Shown: positions 28,492 through 37,892, counted from the first letter of the stretch. The stretch is 64,000 bases of DNA from Variovorax sp. PBS-H4 (GCF_901827205.1 NZ_LR594675.1:3906001-3970000), one strand, 5' to 3'. Numbers and translations are program-made. Notes: generated by a model from the letters alone, not told the origin.

Positions 28492-29340
28492 CTACGCCAC
28501 GCACTGCGCGAGGATCGTCTCGGCCAGCCGGATCACCGGCAAATCGACCATGCGGCCGTCCAGGCTGAAAGCCTCGCCCTGCCGCGCAGTGGCGCCTTCG
28601 ATGACGCGCCGCGCCCACGCCACCTCGCTGTCGGTGGGCGAAAAGGCTTCGTGGATCGGTGCCACCTGCGCGGGATGGATGCACAGCTTGCCACCGAAGC
28701 CGAACGCGCGCGCACGCTGCGCATCGATGCACTGCCGCTCGCGGTTGCCCGTGTCGGTCGTGACGCCATCGATCGGCGCGGGCAGCGCCGCGCGCCGGGA
28801 GGCGGCCACCAGCGTCAAGCGCACGGGTGCCAGCTCACCCTCCTCCGGGCCGCAGCGCATGCCCAGGTCAAGCTGGAAATCCAGGTGCCCGAAGGCCAGG
28901 CGCGCCACCTGCGGCGCGCCGGCCAGCAGGTTCACCGCGTCCAGGCCCCCCAGTGATTCCACCAGCGGCACCAGCTGGGCGGCAGCACCCAACCGCTCTG
29001 CCACGGCAGCCAATGCCGCGGCGCTTTCCGCTTTCGGCACCATCGCGCCGGCCAAGCCCTTGGGCACCCAATCGGCCACCAGGCAAACGTCGGCCTCGTG
29101 CCAAGGCGTGCCGGCAGCATTGATGCGCACCAGCGTGCTGGCCAACTGCCCGGGTGAGAAGCCGCCAAGCCCCTGGGCCAGCAGGTCGCGCGCGGCGTCC
29201 TTCCGGTCAGCAGGGACGGCGTCTTCCAGGTCGAGAATCACGCAGTCGGCACCGGCCTGCCACGCCTTGGCGAAGCGCTCCGGTCTGGAGGCCGGGACGA
29301 AAAGGAAACTGCGCGCCCGCGCAACGGCAGACACGGCCAT
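28492..29340 (-). CDS. HpcH/HpaI aldolase/citrate lyase family protein (CitE-like)
   Basis: 282 residues. CitE-like fold: RSFLFVPASRPERFAKAW, DCVILDLEDAVP (Mg-binding acidic residues), VPLVESLGGL, LAFGHLDFQLDLG and KLCIHPAQV are all typical. Such proteins cleave or hydrolyse (S)-citramalyl-, malyl- or related CoA thioesters. Its start lies 1 nt after the stop of the CaiB-like gene, so both probably act on one CoA-thioester pathway. Confidence 0.9.
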   Translation of the reverse strand: MAVSAVARARSFLFVPASRPERFAKAWQAGADCVILDLEDAVPADRKDAARDLLAQGLGGFSPGQLASTLVRINAAGTPWHEADVCLVADWVPKGLAGAMVPKAESAAALAAVAERLGAAAQLVPLVESLGGLDAVNLLAGAPQVARLAFGHLDFQLDLGMRCGPEEGELAPVRLTLVAASRRAALPAPIDGVTTDTGNRERQCIDAQRARAFGFGGKLCIHPAQVAPIHEAFSPTDSEVAWARRVIEGATARQGEAFSLDGRMVDLPVIRLAETILAQCVA

Positions 29341-29341
29341 C

Positions 29342-30523
29342 TCAGATCGCCCCCGCGTTGCGCATCGACGCGATCTGCGCCTCGCTGCGACCCAATTCGC
29401 GCAGGATCGCCCCGCTGTGCTCGCCCACGTCCGGCACCGCCCCCATGCAATAGTCGAAGCTGCTGTGAACGCCCGGGGGCAGCATGGCCTTCAGCGCTCC
29501 TGCCGGCGATCCGACGGTGCGAAAGCGCCCGCGAGCCTGGAGCTGAGGGTGTTCCCACAGCGCGCCCACCTCGTTGACCCGCGCATTCGCGATCTGCGCC
29601 TCCTCCAGCCGCGCGATGACCTGCTGTGCGCTCAGCGCGCCGAAGGCCTGCTCGATCAGTTCCCTGAGTTCGGCGCGGTTCCGGCTGCGGTTGGCGTTGG
29701 TATCGAAGCGCGGATCGGCCACCAGCTGCGGCTGCTGCAGCACCTTCTCGCAGAAGGACTTCCACTCGCGCTCGTTCTGCAGGCCCAGCATCACGGTCTG
29801 GCCGTCCCCTGCCGTGAAGGGGCCGTAGGGATAGATGGTGGCGTGCGAGGCGCCATTGCGCGAGGGCGCCGCCTGCCCCTCGTAGGCGTAATACATGGGG
29901 AAGCTCATCCACTCGCCCATCGCCTCGAGCATCGACACGTCGATGCGCGAGCCCTTGTTCGTCTGCGCGCGCTGCAGCAGCGCCGCCAGGATGCTGGTGT
30001 AGGCGTACATGCCCGCGGCGATGTCCGCAATGGAAGTGCCGGCCTTGCAAGGTTCGTCGGGCGTGCCCGTGACCGACAGGAAGCCGGCCTCGCTCTGCAC
30101 CAGCAGGTCGTAGGCCTTCTTGTCGCGGTACGGGCCGTCGTTGCCGTAGCCCGAGATATCGCACACGATCAGCCGTGGATGGCGTGCGCTCAGCGCTTCG
30201 TAGCCCAGCCCCATGCGCACGGCGGCACCGGGCGCGAGGTTCTGCACCAGCACGTCGGCCTTGGCGACCAGGTCCTTCAGGGCAGCAATCGCCTCAGGCT
30301 GCTTCAGGTCGAGCGCGAGGCTCTCCTTCGAGCGGTTCACCCACACGAAGTGCGAGGCCAGCCCTTGGGTGCGATCGTCGTAGGCGCGGGCGAAGTCGCC
30401 CACGCCGGGGCGCTCCACCTTGATCACTCGCGCGCCCAGGTCGGCGAGCTGGCGGGTGCAAAAAGGCGCGGCGATGGCGTGTTCCAGCGACACGACCGTG
30501 ATTCCATCGAGGGGTCGTGGCAT
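29342..30523 (-). CDS. CaiB/BaiF family CoA-transferase
   Basis: 393 residues of class III CoA-transferase. Hallmarks: MPRPLDGITVVSLEHAIAAPF, LADLGARVIKVERPGVGDFAR, FVWVNRSKESLALDLKQPE, and AYDLLVQSEAGFLSVTG; the conserved Asp is within the last block. It moves CoA between carboxylic acids. It heads a two-gene operon with the CitE-like gene and is divergent from a LysR gene, with a likely operator between them. The acid is unknown. Confidence 0.92.
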   Translation of the reverse strand: MPRPLDGITVVSLEHAIAAPFCTRQLADLGARVIKVERPGVGDFARAYDDRTQGLASHFVWVNRSKESLALDLKQPEAIAALKDLVAKADVLVQNLAPGAAVRMGLGYEALSARHPRLIVCDISGYGNDGPYRDKKAYDLLVQSEAGFLSVTGTPDEPCKAGTSIADIAAGMYAYTSILAALLQRAQTNKGSRIDVSMLEAMGEWMSFPMYYAYEGQAAPSRNGASHATIYPYGPFTAGDGQTVMLGLQNEREWKSFCEKVLQQPQLVADPRFDTNANRSRNRAELRELIEQAFGALSAQQVIARLEEAQIANARVNEVGALWEHPQLQARGRFRTVGSPAGALKAMLPPGVHSSFDYCMGAVPDVGEHSGAILRELGRSEAQIASMRNAGAI

Positions 30524-30648
30524 ATCAGAAGCTCCGGCAGCCCGAGCACAGGCTCGCTGACACGTCGATGCGGGGACTGGCGAAGGAGTTCTGCATGGGG
30601 GCATCGTCCGCTTTCGTGGCCATGGCCACAATGCGCCAGTTCGAGAGA

Positions 30649-30673
30649 CAGCCTTCCAAATATCGAAAGGCTG
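30649..30673. promoter_or_regulatory. LysR-type operator (T-N11-A) between caiB-like and lysR genes
   Basis: A perfect inverted repeat with 7-bp arms (CAGCCTT at 30649-30655, AAGGCTG at 30667-30673) and an 11-bp centre fits the LysR T-N11-A rule exactly. It lies 13 bp upstream of the LysR start and 125 bp upstream of the divergent CoA-transferase gene, so it may serve autoregulation and activation of the operon. Confidence 0.7.
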
Positions 30674-30686
30674 CTCTAATCGAGCC

Positions 30687-31589
30687 ATGGATTTCGACCA
30701 GCTGGACCTGCGCCTTTTCCATTCGATCGCGCAACTCTCGAACATCACAAGGGCCGCCGAGGCGCAGCATCTCTCCTTGCCGGCGGCCAGCTCACGCATC
30801 CGGGCGCTCGAGGGCCATGCGGGGGTCCCGTTGCTGCACCGCGAGGCCCGCGGTGTCCGCCTGACACCGGCCGGCGAGGCCTTCCTGCACCACGCGCGCG
30901 CGATCCTGCGCCAGACCGAGCAACTGCGCCTCGACATGCGCGAGTACACGCGCGGCTTGCGCGGCCACGTCCGGGTCCAGGGCAACACCACGGCCGTGAC
31001 GGACATCCTGCCGGCCGTATTGCCCGCCTTCCTGAAGGCGAATCCCAAGGTGAACGTGGAAATCCAGGAGCGGCAGAACCCGCAGATCGCCCTGGGCGTG
31101 CTGGACGCAACAGCCGATGTGGGCATCGTCTCGACCCGCATGGACGTGCCGGGGCTGCGTGCCATCCACTTCAGCACCGACCGGCTGGTGCTGATAGTCC
31201 CGCGGGGCCATCGATTTGCCCGGCGCAAGAGCATCCTGTTTGCCGCCACGCTCGATGAGCCCCACATCGGCATGCACGCTCACAGCACCTTGCGCGAGCA
31301 TCTTTCGAAGGTGACGGCGCTCATGGGCAAGACGCTCCACTTTCGCGTGGAGCTGTCGAGCTTCGACGCGATCTGCCACATGGTGGCCGCCGGCGTGGGC
31401 GTCGGTGTCATCCCCGAGACGAGTGCGCGCAGAAACCTCGCCACGCTTCCCATCGTCCAGGTGGAACTCGCCGACGAATGGCGGGTCCGGGAGCGTTTCG
31501 TGCTTGTACGCGAGAGCGAAATTCTGCCGGCCCATGCGCAGTCGCTTGTCAATGCGTTGCTCGATTTCCAAGTGGCAAGCGATCTCTAG
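30687..31589 (+). CDS. LysR family transcriptional regulator
   Basis: 300 residues. The N-terminal helix-turn-helix reads LRLFHSIAQLSNITRAAEAQHLSLPAASSRIRALE; the effector domain begins at about residue 90 (GHVRVQGNTTAVTDILPAVLP). It is divergent from the CaiB-like/CitE-like operon, with a T-N11-A operator in the shared region, so it most likely controls that operon. It converges on the TTT receptor gene. Confidence 0.93.
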   Translation: MDFDQLDLRLFHSIAQLSNITRAAEAQHLSLPAASSRIRALEGHAGVPLLHREARGVRLTPAGEAFLHHARAILRQTEQLRLDMREYTRGLRGHVRVQGNTTAVTDILPAVLPAFLKANPKVNVEIQERQNPQIALGVLDATADVGIVSTRMDVPGLRAIHFSTDRLVLIVPRGHRFARRKSILFAATLDEPHIGMHAHSTLREHLSKVTALMGKTLHFRVELSSFDAICHMVAAGVGVGVIPETSARRNLATLPIVQVELADEWRVRERFVLVRESEILPAHAQSLVNALLDFQVASDL

Positions 31590-31694
31590 ATCTCCGGCGT
31601 GTCTCTCTCGCTGGACGGTGCGGCGACGCCGCTGGTCGTTCAAGGATCCAAGCTCCGGGCGAGCCGCATCTTCTTGCCCTGCGGCAGCGACCGT

Positions 31695-32699
31695 TCAGCT
31701 CCCGATATGGGCAAGTCCCAGCCGCTCTACCATGGCGCGTTCCTGGGCGAAGATCTTGCGGCACGACTGCGCGTAGGCCTCCGGCCCGAGGTAGTCGACC
31801 TCCTGGTCGTACTTCGCCAGCTCGTCCTTGAACCGCTGGTCGAACAGGGCCGTCTTGAAGGCATCGTGCAACACGGCGACGACCCCTCGCCGCAGCCCGC
31901 GCGGCCCCGCCAGGCCGAAGGGCGACGTGGCCACGATGTCGAAGCCCAGCTCGCGCAGCACCGGCACCGTGGGCCAGCGCCGGGAGCGCTCGGCGCCGAA
32001 GGTCACCAGCAGCCGGAGCGTGCCCGAATCCACTGCTGGCCCGAACCCGGTGGAATTGACGCCGGCCATGACCTGCCCGCCGGCGATCGCGTTCAACTGT
32101 TCGGCCGTGCCCTTGTACGGCACATGGATGTAGCGCAGCCGACGAGCCGTGAACAGCTCCTCCAGCACCATGTGCGGCGTGGTGCCGACGCCATTGGTGG
32201 CAATCGTCAGTTCGCCGGGATGCGCGCGTGCGAACGCGAAAAGATCGTCGAGCGAACGCATGGGACTTGCGGCGGCCACCAGCACGCCGAAGGTGACGCT
32301 GGACACTTGGAGGATCGGCGTCACGTCGCGGATCGGGTCCCACAGCACCTTCTGCGTGTGCGGCACCCGAAAGACCGTCTGCGGCATCTGGGCGATGGTG
32401 TAGCCGTCGGGCCGCGCCTGCTGCAGGACGGGCATGGCGAGTGTGCCGCCTGCCCCGCCGCGGTTTTCGGTGAGTACCGGCTGGCCGAGCGAGACCGAGG
32501 CCAGTTCGGCGAGCAGGCGAAGCGAGATGTCCGTTGCGCCGCCTGCGGGCCACGGGACCCACAGGGTGACAGGGCGCGAAGGAAAGCCATCGGAGGAAGC
32601 CGTTGATTGGGACAGCGGCAGCGTTCCGAGCGCCAGTGCGGCGGCCTGGTGCAGCCAGCGGCGTCGGTCGGAGCGAAAGATCGAGCCCATAGGTCTCAT
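31695..32699 (-). CDS. Tripartite tricarboxylate transporter substrate-binding protein (Bug family)
   Basis: 334 residues. A signal sequence (RRRWLHQAAALALGTLPLSQ) precedes the Bug fold: FPSRPVTLWVPWPAGGATDISLR, ENRGGAGGTLA, and HVPYKGTAEQLNAIAGGQV. These periplasmic receptors bind carboxylates. No TctA/TctB membrane genes are near. Its ATG overlaps the stop of the ABC permease gene (ATGA), so it is the last gene of the PQQ-associated ABC operon, an unusual partner. Confidence 0.9.
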   Translation of the reverse strand: MRPMGSIFRSDRRRWLHQAAALALGTLPLSQSTASSDGFPSRPVTLWVPWPAGGATDISLRLLAELASVSLGQPVLTENRGGAGGTLAMPVLQQARPDGYTIAQMPQTVFRVPHTQKVLWDPIRDVTPILQVSSVTFGVLVAAASPMRSLDDLFAFARAHPGELTIATNGVGTTPHMVLEELFTARRLRYIHVPYKGTAEQLNAIAGGQVMAGVNSTGFGPAVDSGTLRLLVTFGAERSRRWPTVPVLRELGFDIVATSPFGLAGPRGLRRGVVAVLHDAFKTALFDQRFKDELAKYDQEVDYLGPEAYAQSCRKIFAQERAMVERLGLAHIGS

Positions 32700-33577
32700 G
32701 GGCCCACTCTCCGCTTCGTCAATCCCCCGAACCCCCGCTGCGGGTCATAGCCCCAGCAAGCCAGTCCGAAGAATGCCACCAGGCAGCCGAGCACGACATA
32801 AGGCGCCACCCCCGGATCCTTGCCATAGGCCGCGAAGCGAACCCACTCCACGGCGTACGTGAACGGATTGAAGCGGGCCGCCTGGTAGACCCATTCCGCG
32901 CCTGACTCCTGCAACTTCCACAGCGGATAAAGCGCCGTCGAAAGAAAGAACATCGGAAAGATCACGAAGTTCATCGTGCCGGCGAAGTTCTCCAGCTGCT
33001 TGATGTGCACCGACAGCAGCAGCCCCAGCGCTCCCAGCATGAGCGCGCCGGCCGCGAGCGCCGCCAGCGCGTGCAACCCCGCCAGCGACAGCAGTGGCAC
33101 TTCGGTGCCGATCAGTGCAGCCACCACCACGAACGCGAGCGCCTGCAGCACCGACAGCAGCGCAGTCGCGCACAGCTTGGAGAACAGCAGCCACGGCCGC
33201 GGCAGCGGTGCGGTGAGCAGCAGGCGCATGAGCCCCATCTCGCGGTCGTACACCATCGCGAGCGACGACTGCATCCCGTTGAACAGCAGCACCATGCCGA
33301 CGAGCCCCGGCACGATGTAGACGTCATACGGAATGTAGGTGTCATACGGCTCGACGATCGCCACGCCGAACACGTTGCGAAAGCCCGCAGCGAACACGGC
33401 CAGCCACAGCAGCGGGCGTACCAGGGCCGACACCAGGCGCCCGGTCTGCTGCGAGAACTTGTACAGCTCGCGCAGCACGATCGCGCGCATCGCCTGCAGC
33501 GCATGGCGCAGGCCGCGGCGCGCGACCGGCTCGGCACCCGCGCCCTGCGAATGGTTCTTCAGCGCGCGTTCGGACAT
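32696..33577 (-). CDS. ABC-2 type permease of a PQQ-dependent alcohol oxidation-associated transporter
   Basis: 293 residues. After a cytoplasmic N-terminus (VLRELYKFSQQTGRLVSALVRPLLWL) there are about six membrane helices of the ABC-2 type, with VYDREMGLMRLLLTAPLPR and MNFVIFPMFFLSTALYPLW conserved. It is the permease member of the four-gene module (ATPase, beta-propeller, binding protein, permease) found beside PQQ-dependent alcohol dehydrogenases. Its start overlaps the binding-protein gene by 19 nt. Confidence 0.88.
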   Translation of the reverse strand: MSERALKNHSQGAGAEPVARRGLRHALQAMRAIVLRELYKFSQQTGRLVSALVRPLLWLAVFAAGFRNVFGVAIVEPYDTYIPYDVYIVPGLVGMVLLFNGMQSSLAMVYDREMGLMRLLLTAPLPRPWLLFSKLCATALLSVLQALAFVVVAALIGTEVPLLSLAGLHALAALAAGALMLGALGLLLSVHIKQLENFAGTMNFVIFPMFFLSTALYPLWKLQESGAEWVYQAARFNPFTYAVEWVRFAAYGKDPGVAPYVVLGCLVAFFGLACWGYDPQRGFGGLTKRRVGP

Positions 33578-34737
33578 CGCTTCTCCAATGAATCGGCACC
33601 CAGCGTGTCGAGCACGTCGCGTGGGTGCAGCACGCCTTCGGCCGGCGCCTGCGAGACCACGCCCTGGCCGTCGGTCAGCAGCATGGGCTGGCGCAGCTGG
33701 CCGTCCCACGCGCGGAAGCTCAGGGCCGTGCCCTTGGAGCCGTCGATGGCGCTCTTGGCAATGACTTGCGCCCAAGCTGCGCTCGGGCCGGCAGGCGCGG
33801 CGACGGCCGCGGCCGTCAGTGTCTTGCCTGCCATCCACGCCGCCCAATCGTGCGCAGTCATCGGCCGCTTCGCCGCTTTGGCGAAACGCCGTGACACCTG
33901 CGGCGCACCGTAGCGCTCGAACTGGACGTGCCAGGCCAGCGCCACCAGGCCGCCGTCGCCCACGACCGGGCGCGACAGCACGGTGCGATAGGGCAGCGCA
34001 CGGGCGAATTCGCCATCGCTGTCGACAACCCACACCGCGTCGTAGGTGCTGCCGGCCGTCAGCAGCAGGGGGTTGGCGAGGTCGCGCTCGCGCGGGTCGG
34101 CCGACAGCTTGAAGGGCTTGCTGCCCACGAGCTGCAGCCCGTAGCGTTTGATCGACGCCTGCGCGGTCGCGGCGCGCACGGCATCCGGCGCGCTTGCGCC
34201 CATCAGCAGGAGCACTTTGCTCCATTTGTGGGAAACCAGCGTCTGGGCAAGCGCATCGCTGCGCATGCGTTCGCTCGGAATCAGATGGAAGAGGCGCGCC
34301 CGGCAGTCCTGCTCGCGCAAGCGGTCCGATGCGTCGCCCACATTCAGCACCGGCAGCTTCACCGCATCGGCAACCGCCAGCGTCCATTCCGCGGGCAGGT
34401 CGGTCACGATCACCGACGCGCCGTTCTTCTCGGCCGCCACTGCTGCAGCGCGCGCCGCATCGCCCGACGCGGCAGGCACGCTGGCCAGTGCCACTTCGGC
34501 GCCGGCGGCCTCCAGTTCGAACCGAGCCTCTTCCACAGCCAGCTGGAGCCCCTCCGCGGCCGGGCCGCCCGGATGCCCGAGGTACGCGCGCTCGAGGCGC
34601 GTGCGCTCCATGCGCGGGTCATCCGCAGGCGCGATCAGGGTGGCCTTGAGCACTGCAGCGTCCACAGGCCCGCCCACGGCGAGCACGGCCGCCAGCCCCG
34701 GGAGCGCAAGCAGGCAAAACGGTGTGCGCTTCCTCAT
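33559..34737 (-). CDS. ABC transporter substrate-binding protein, PQQ-dependent alcohol dehydrogenase system type
   Basis: 392 residues. A signal peptide (LLALPGLAAVLAVGGPVDA) is followed by a periplasmic-binding-protein fold related to branched-chain amino-acid receptors (ASVIVTDLPAEWTLAVADAV, HKWSKVLLLMGA, YDAVWVVDSDGEFARALPYRTVLSRPVVGDGGL). The C-terminal AWDGQLRQPMLLTDG segment is typical of the PQQ-linked set. Its start overlaps the propeller stop (ATGA). Its ligand is not known. Confidence 0.85.
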   Translation of the reverse strand: MRKRTPFCLLALPGLAAVLAVGGPVDAAVLKATLIAPADDPRMERTRLERAYLGHPGGPAAEGLQLAVEEARFELEAAGAEVALASVPAASGDAARAAAVAAEKNGASVIVTDLPAEWTLAVADAVKLPVLNVGDASDRLREQDCRARLFHLIPSERMRSDALAQTLVSHKWSKVLLLMGASAPDAVRAATAQASIKRYGLQLVGSKPFKLSADPRERDLANPLLLTAGSTYDAVWVVDSDGEFARALPYRTVLSRPVVGDGGLVALAWHVQFERYGAPQVSRRFAKAAKRPMTAHDWAAWMAGKTLTAAAVAAPAGPSAAWAQVIAKSAIDGSKGTALSFRAWDGQLRQPMLLTDGQGVVSQAPAEGVLHPRDVLDTLGADSLEKRCPNAR

Positions 34738-35735
34738 TCGACGATCACGAGTCCATAGGGCACGCGTCCGACCGGAATGCTCTTGACGGCCCGGGCGCCG
34801 GCCACGTCGACCACGGTCACATCGTCGCTGAGCCCGTTGACCACGAACAGGCGCGCCTCCGCCTTGTCCAGCGCGACGTTCCAGGCACGCTTGCCGACCA
34901 GCACCAGCGAGCCGACCTTTCGGCTCCTGACGTCGACGAAGGCGACGTGGTTCGCGCGCCCCAGTCCGACGAAGGCACGGCGGCCGTCCCGGGTGATCTG
35001 GATGCCGACCGGCGTGATGTCCTCGGCGCGAGCACCCTTCAGCTCGAACTTGACGGTGTCGACAACCTCATGCGTCGCAGTCGAGATGACGCTGACGCTG
35101 GCGCCCAGTTCGTTGGTGACCCACAGCTCCTTGCCGTCGGGCGTGATCGCCATGCGCCGCGGCCGCTTGCCGACACGGATGTTCTTCGTGATGTTGCGGC
35201 TCGCTGTGTCGATCACGTGCACCAGGCTCGCCACCTCCGAGGCCACATACAGCGTCTTGCCGTCGGCGCTTACCTTGACGCCTTCGGGTTCTGCGCCCAC
35301 CTTCACCGAGCGCAGCTTCCGGCCGCTGGCCGCGTCGATGAAGCTGGCCTCGCCAGCGTCTTCGTTCGAGACATAGATGACCTTGCCGTCCGGCGATATG
35401 TCGAAGGCTTCGGGCTCGTCGCCCAGCGGGATGCGCCGCACCGATTTGCCGCTGGCAGGATCGATCACGTCGGCCTCGTTGGAGTCACTGCAGGCGACCA
35501 TCAGCTGCCGCTCGGGCGTCAGCTGGACATGGCGTGCACGCTTGCAGGTCGGGATCGTGCCTTTGACGGCGAGCGTGGCGAGGTCGATCACCGTCAGCGC
35601 GCTGTCCTTTTCGCTGGAGACATAGGCAACGCCTTGTGCCCACGCGGCCTGGCTCGCCGCGGCCAGGACCGCCGTCCCGATGGCCACCCGAAGCAGACCG
35701 CCGGAGGCCGAGCACAGATGCTTTTTCAGGTTCAT
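34734..35735 (-). CDS. PQQ-associated YVTN-type beta-propeller protein
   Basis: 333 residues. A signal peptide (AIGTAVLAAASQAAWA) precedes about seven blades of a YVTN/NHL-like propeller, each of the form YVSNEDAGEASFIDAASGR or WVTNELGASVSVISTATHE. This periplasmic protein accompanies the ABC module linked to PQQ-dependent alcohol oxidation; its exact job is unknown. ATG 35735 (MNLKKHLCS) is chosen because the signal peptide starts there. Confidence 0.88.
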   Translation of the reverse strand: MNLKKHLCSASGGLLRVAIGTAVLAAASQAAWAQGVAYVSSEKDSALTVIDLATLAVKGTIPTCKRARHVQLTPERQLMVACSDSNEADVIDPASGKSVRRIPLGDEPEAFDISPDGKVIYVSNEDAGEASFIDAASGRKLRSVKVGAEPEGVKVSADGKTLYVASEVASLVHVIDTASRNITKNIRVGKRPRRMAITPDGKELWVTNELGASVSVISTATHEVVDTVKFELKGARAEDITPVGIQITRDGRRAFVGLGRANHVAFVDVRSRKVGSLVLVGKRAWNVALDKAEARLFVVNGLSDDVTVVDVAGARAVKSIPVGRVPYGLVIVE

Positions 35736-35769
35736 GTAAGTCTCTACGTCTTGCCCTTCGATTTCGGAA

Positions 35770-36483
35770 TCAACGGGTACGCGCGATGAAACCATCCTCC
35801 AGGGTGGCGCCGCCAAGGTCGCGGCTGACCTCCGCCGGCGTGCCGTCGGCCAGCAGCGCCCCTTGGTGCAGCACGAGCACGCGATCCGCCTGCTCGGCCT
35901 CGTCGACCCGGTGCGTCGCCCACAGCACGCACACCGCGCGCTCGCGCACGTCCGCGCGCAAGGCGGCCAGCAAATCGTGGCGCGATTTGGGGTCCAGCCC
36001 GACGGTGGCTTCGTCCATCAGCAGAACGGATGGCCGATGCAGACCCGCGCGCGCGAGCTCGACCTTGCGCCGGTTCCCACCCGACAGCTCGCGCACCTTC
36101 CGGTCCAGGTCGGCATCGACGTCCAAGCGCTCGCAGGCAAAGGCGATGCGCTCCTGCGCCAGCCGCCGAGGGAGGCCCTGAAGGTCGGCCTGGAACAGCA
36201 GGTTTCGCCGGATGCTCAGGTCGAGGTCGAGCGACATCTGCTGGAACACGACGCCGATGTGCCTGAGCGCCGCGGTCGCCGCATGCCGCAGCGAATGGCC
36301 CGCCACTTCGACCTCCCCTTCGTCGGGCGCGAACATGCCGGTAAGCACCTGGAACAACGTCGACTTGCCGGCGCCGTTGGGGCCCAGCAGCGCCACGAAC
36401 TGCCCTGCGGGCACGCGCAAGGACAAGGACTGCAGGGCCGTACGCGTGCCGTAGCGCTTGGTCAGGCCGACGGTTCGCAGCAT
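35770..36483 (-). CDS. ABC transporter ATP-binding protein, PQQ-dependent alcohol dehydrogenase system type
   Basis: 237 residues from ATG 36483. Walker A GPNGAGKST, Q-loop VVFQQMSLDLDLS, signature ELSGGNRRKVELAR, Walker B VLLMDEATVGLD and the H-loop WATHRVDEAEQ are intact. It opens the five-gene minus-strand operon ending with the Bug receptor. An in-frame ATG at 36534 is possible. No PQQ-dependent dehydrogenase or pqq gene is in this window. Confidence 0.9.
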   Translation of the reverse strand: MLRTVGLTKRYGTRTALQSLSLRVPAGQFVALLGPNGAGKSTLFQVLTGMFAPDEGEVEVAGHSLRHAATAALRHIGVVFQQMSLDLDLSIRRNLLFQADLQGLPRRLAQERIAFACERLDVDADLDRKVRELSGGNRRKVELARAGLHRPSVLLMDEATVGLDPKSRHDLLAALRADVRERAVCVLWATHRVDEAEQADRVLVLHQGALLADGTPAEVSRDLGGATLEDGFIARTR

Positions 36484-36757
36484 GATGGCCGAAGGTGCAA
36501 GTGGGGCTGTCGGAGCCCATGGGGTCGAGAGCATGTGGCGTTCACATTAATCCGCAAATTCTCTGGCTCGAAGCGTTGCAATCGCTCACAGGAATTCGTC
36601 CTACATCGGATGACGACGACGCCGAGGCAAGCCGCTGCAGGTGCCGGTTTCATCGCTGGCCACGTGACGGACGCTCGCTTCGATGCCCGCTTTCGGCAAG
36701 CCGCTATTCCGGCCGGAAGGGCGCCGAGGCCCGCGATAAGGTAAATTGCCTTTTGCC

Positions 36758-37882
36758 ATGAGCAGCAAGCACATCGTCCCCGTCTCGCAGATCGGCCGAA
36801 CCCAACGCGGCGCGGCGCTGCCGGAGCACGCGGTGGCTGCGAGCGGCATCCTGCTCGATCGGCTCTCGCGCCCGCTCACCGACCTGCGTATCAGCGTGAC
36901 CGATCGCTGCAATTTCCGCTGCAGCTACTGCATGCCCAAGGAAGTGTTCGACAAGGACTATCAGTACTTGCCGCACAGCGCGCTGCTGAGCTTCGAGGAA
37001 ATCACCCGGCTGGCGCGCATCTTCGCCACGCACGGCGTGCGCAAGATCCGGCTGACCGGCGGCGAGCCGCTGCTGCGCAAGAACCTGGAACTGCTCGTCG
37101 AACAGCTGGCGGCCATCCGCACGCCCGAAGGCAAGCCCCTGGACCTCACGTTGACCACCAACGGCTCCCTTCTCGCCCGCAAGGCCGCTGCGCTCAAGGC
37201 CGCCGGACTGCAACGGGTCACCGTGAGCCTCGACGGCCTGGACGACACCGTGTTCCGCCGCATGAACGACGTGGATTTCCCGGTGGCCCAGGTGCTCGCC
37301 GGAATCGATGCGGCGCACGCCGCCGGGCTCGGCCCGATCAAGGTCAACATGGTGGTCAAGCGGGGCACCAACGAGCAGGAGATCCTGCCGATGGCGCGGC
37401 GCTTTCGCGGCACCGGCGTCGTGCTGCGCTTCATCGAGTACATGGACGTGGGCGCCACCAACGGCTGGCGCATGGACGAGGTGCTGCCCTCGGCCGAGGT
37501 GCTGCAGCGCATTGCCGAAGCGTTCCCCCTGGTGCCGCTCGAGGCCACGGCCGCGGGCGAGACCGCCGAGCGCTGGGCCTACCGCGACGGCGGCGGCGAA
37601 ATCGGCGTGATCAGCAGCGTGACGCAGGCCTTTTGCCATGAGTGCACCCGCGCACGCCTGTCCACGGAGGGCAAGCTCTACCTTTGCCTGTTCGCCACCA
37701 GCGGCCACGACCTGCGGCCGCTGCTGCGCGGCGATGCCGACGATGCGCGCATCACCTCTGCCATCGGCCACATCTGGCAGGGCCGTTCCGACCGCTACTC
37801 CGAGCTGCGTGCGCTGCGCGGCCCCGACACGGAAGCGGCCAGTGGCGCGCGCCGTGTCGAGATGAGCTACATCGGCGGATGA
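36758..37882 (+). CDS. moaA: GTP 3',8-cyclase (molybdenum cofactor synthesis)
   Basis: 374 residues. It is a radical SAM enzyme that starts molybdopterin synthesis from GTP. The N-terminal cluster motif is CNFRCSYC (CxxxCxxC) in SVTDRCNFRCSYCMP; the C-terminal cluster cysteines are in CHECTRARLSTEGKLYLCL, and the protein ends in Gly-Gly. TGGEPLLRKNLE is the SAM-binding GGE region. ATG 36758 is used. It leads moaA-mobA-moeA. Confidence 0.95.
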   Translation: MSSKHIVPVSQIGRTQRGAALPEHAVAASGILLDRLSRPLTDLRISVTDRCNFRCSYCMPKEVFDKDYQYLPHSALLSFEEITRLARIFATHGVRKIRLTGGEPLLRKNLELLVEQLAAIRTPEGKPLDLTLTTNGSLLARKAAALKAAGLQRVTVSLDGLDDTVFRRMNDVDFPVAQVLAGIDAAHAAGLGPIKVNMVVKRGTNEQEILPMARRFRGTGVVLRFIEYMDVGATNGWRMDEVLPSAEVLQRIAEAFPLVPLEATAAGETAERWAYRDGGGEIGVISSVTQAFCHECTRARLSTEGKLYLCLFATSGHDLRPLLRGDADDARITSAIGHIWQGRSDRYSELRALRGPDTEAASGARRVEMSYIGG

Positions 37883-37892
37883 GCACCGCACG

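Noticed and set aside
36484..36757. Searched for a molybdenum cofactor riboswitch before moaA
   Set aside because: I could not recognise the conserved Moco motif pieces; a covariance search would be needed to exclude it.
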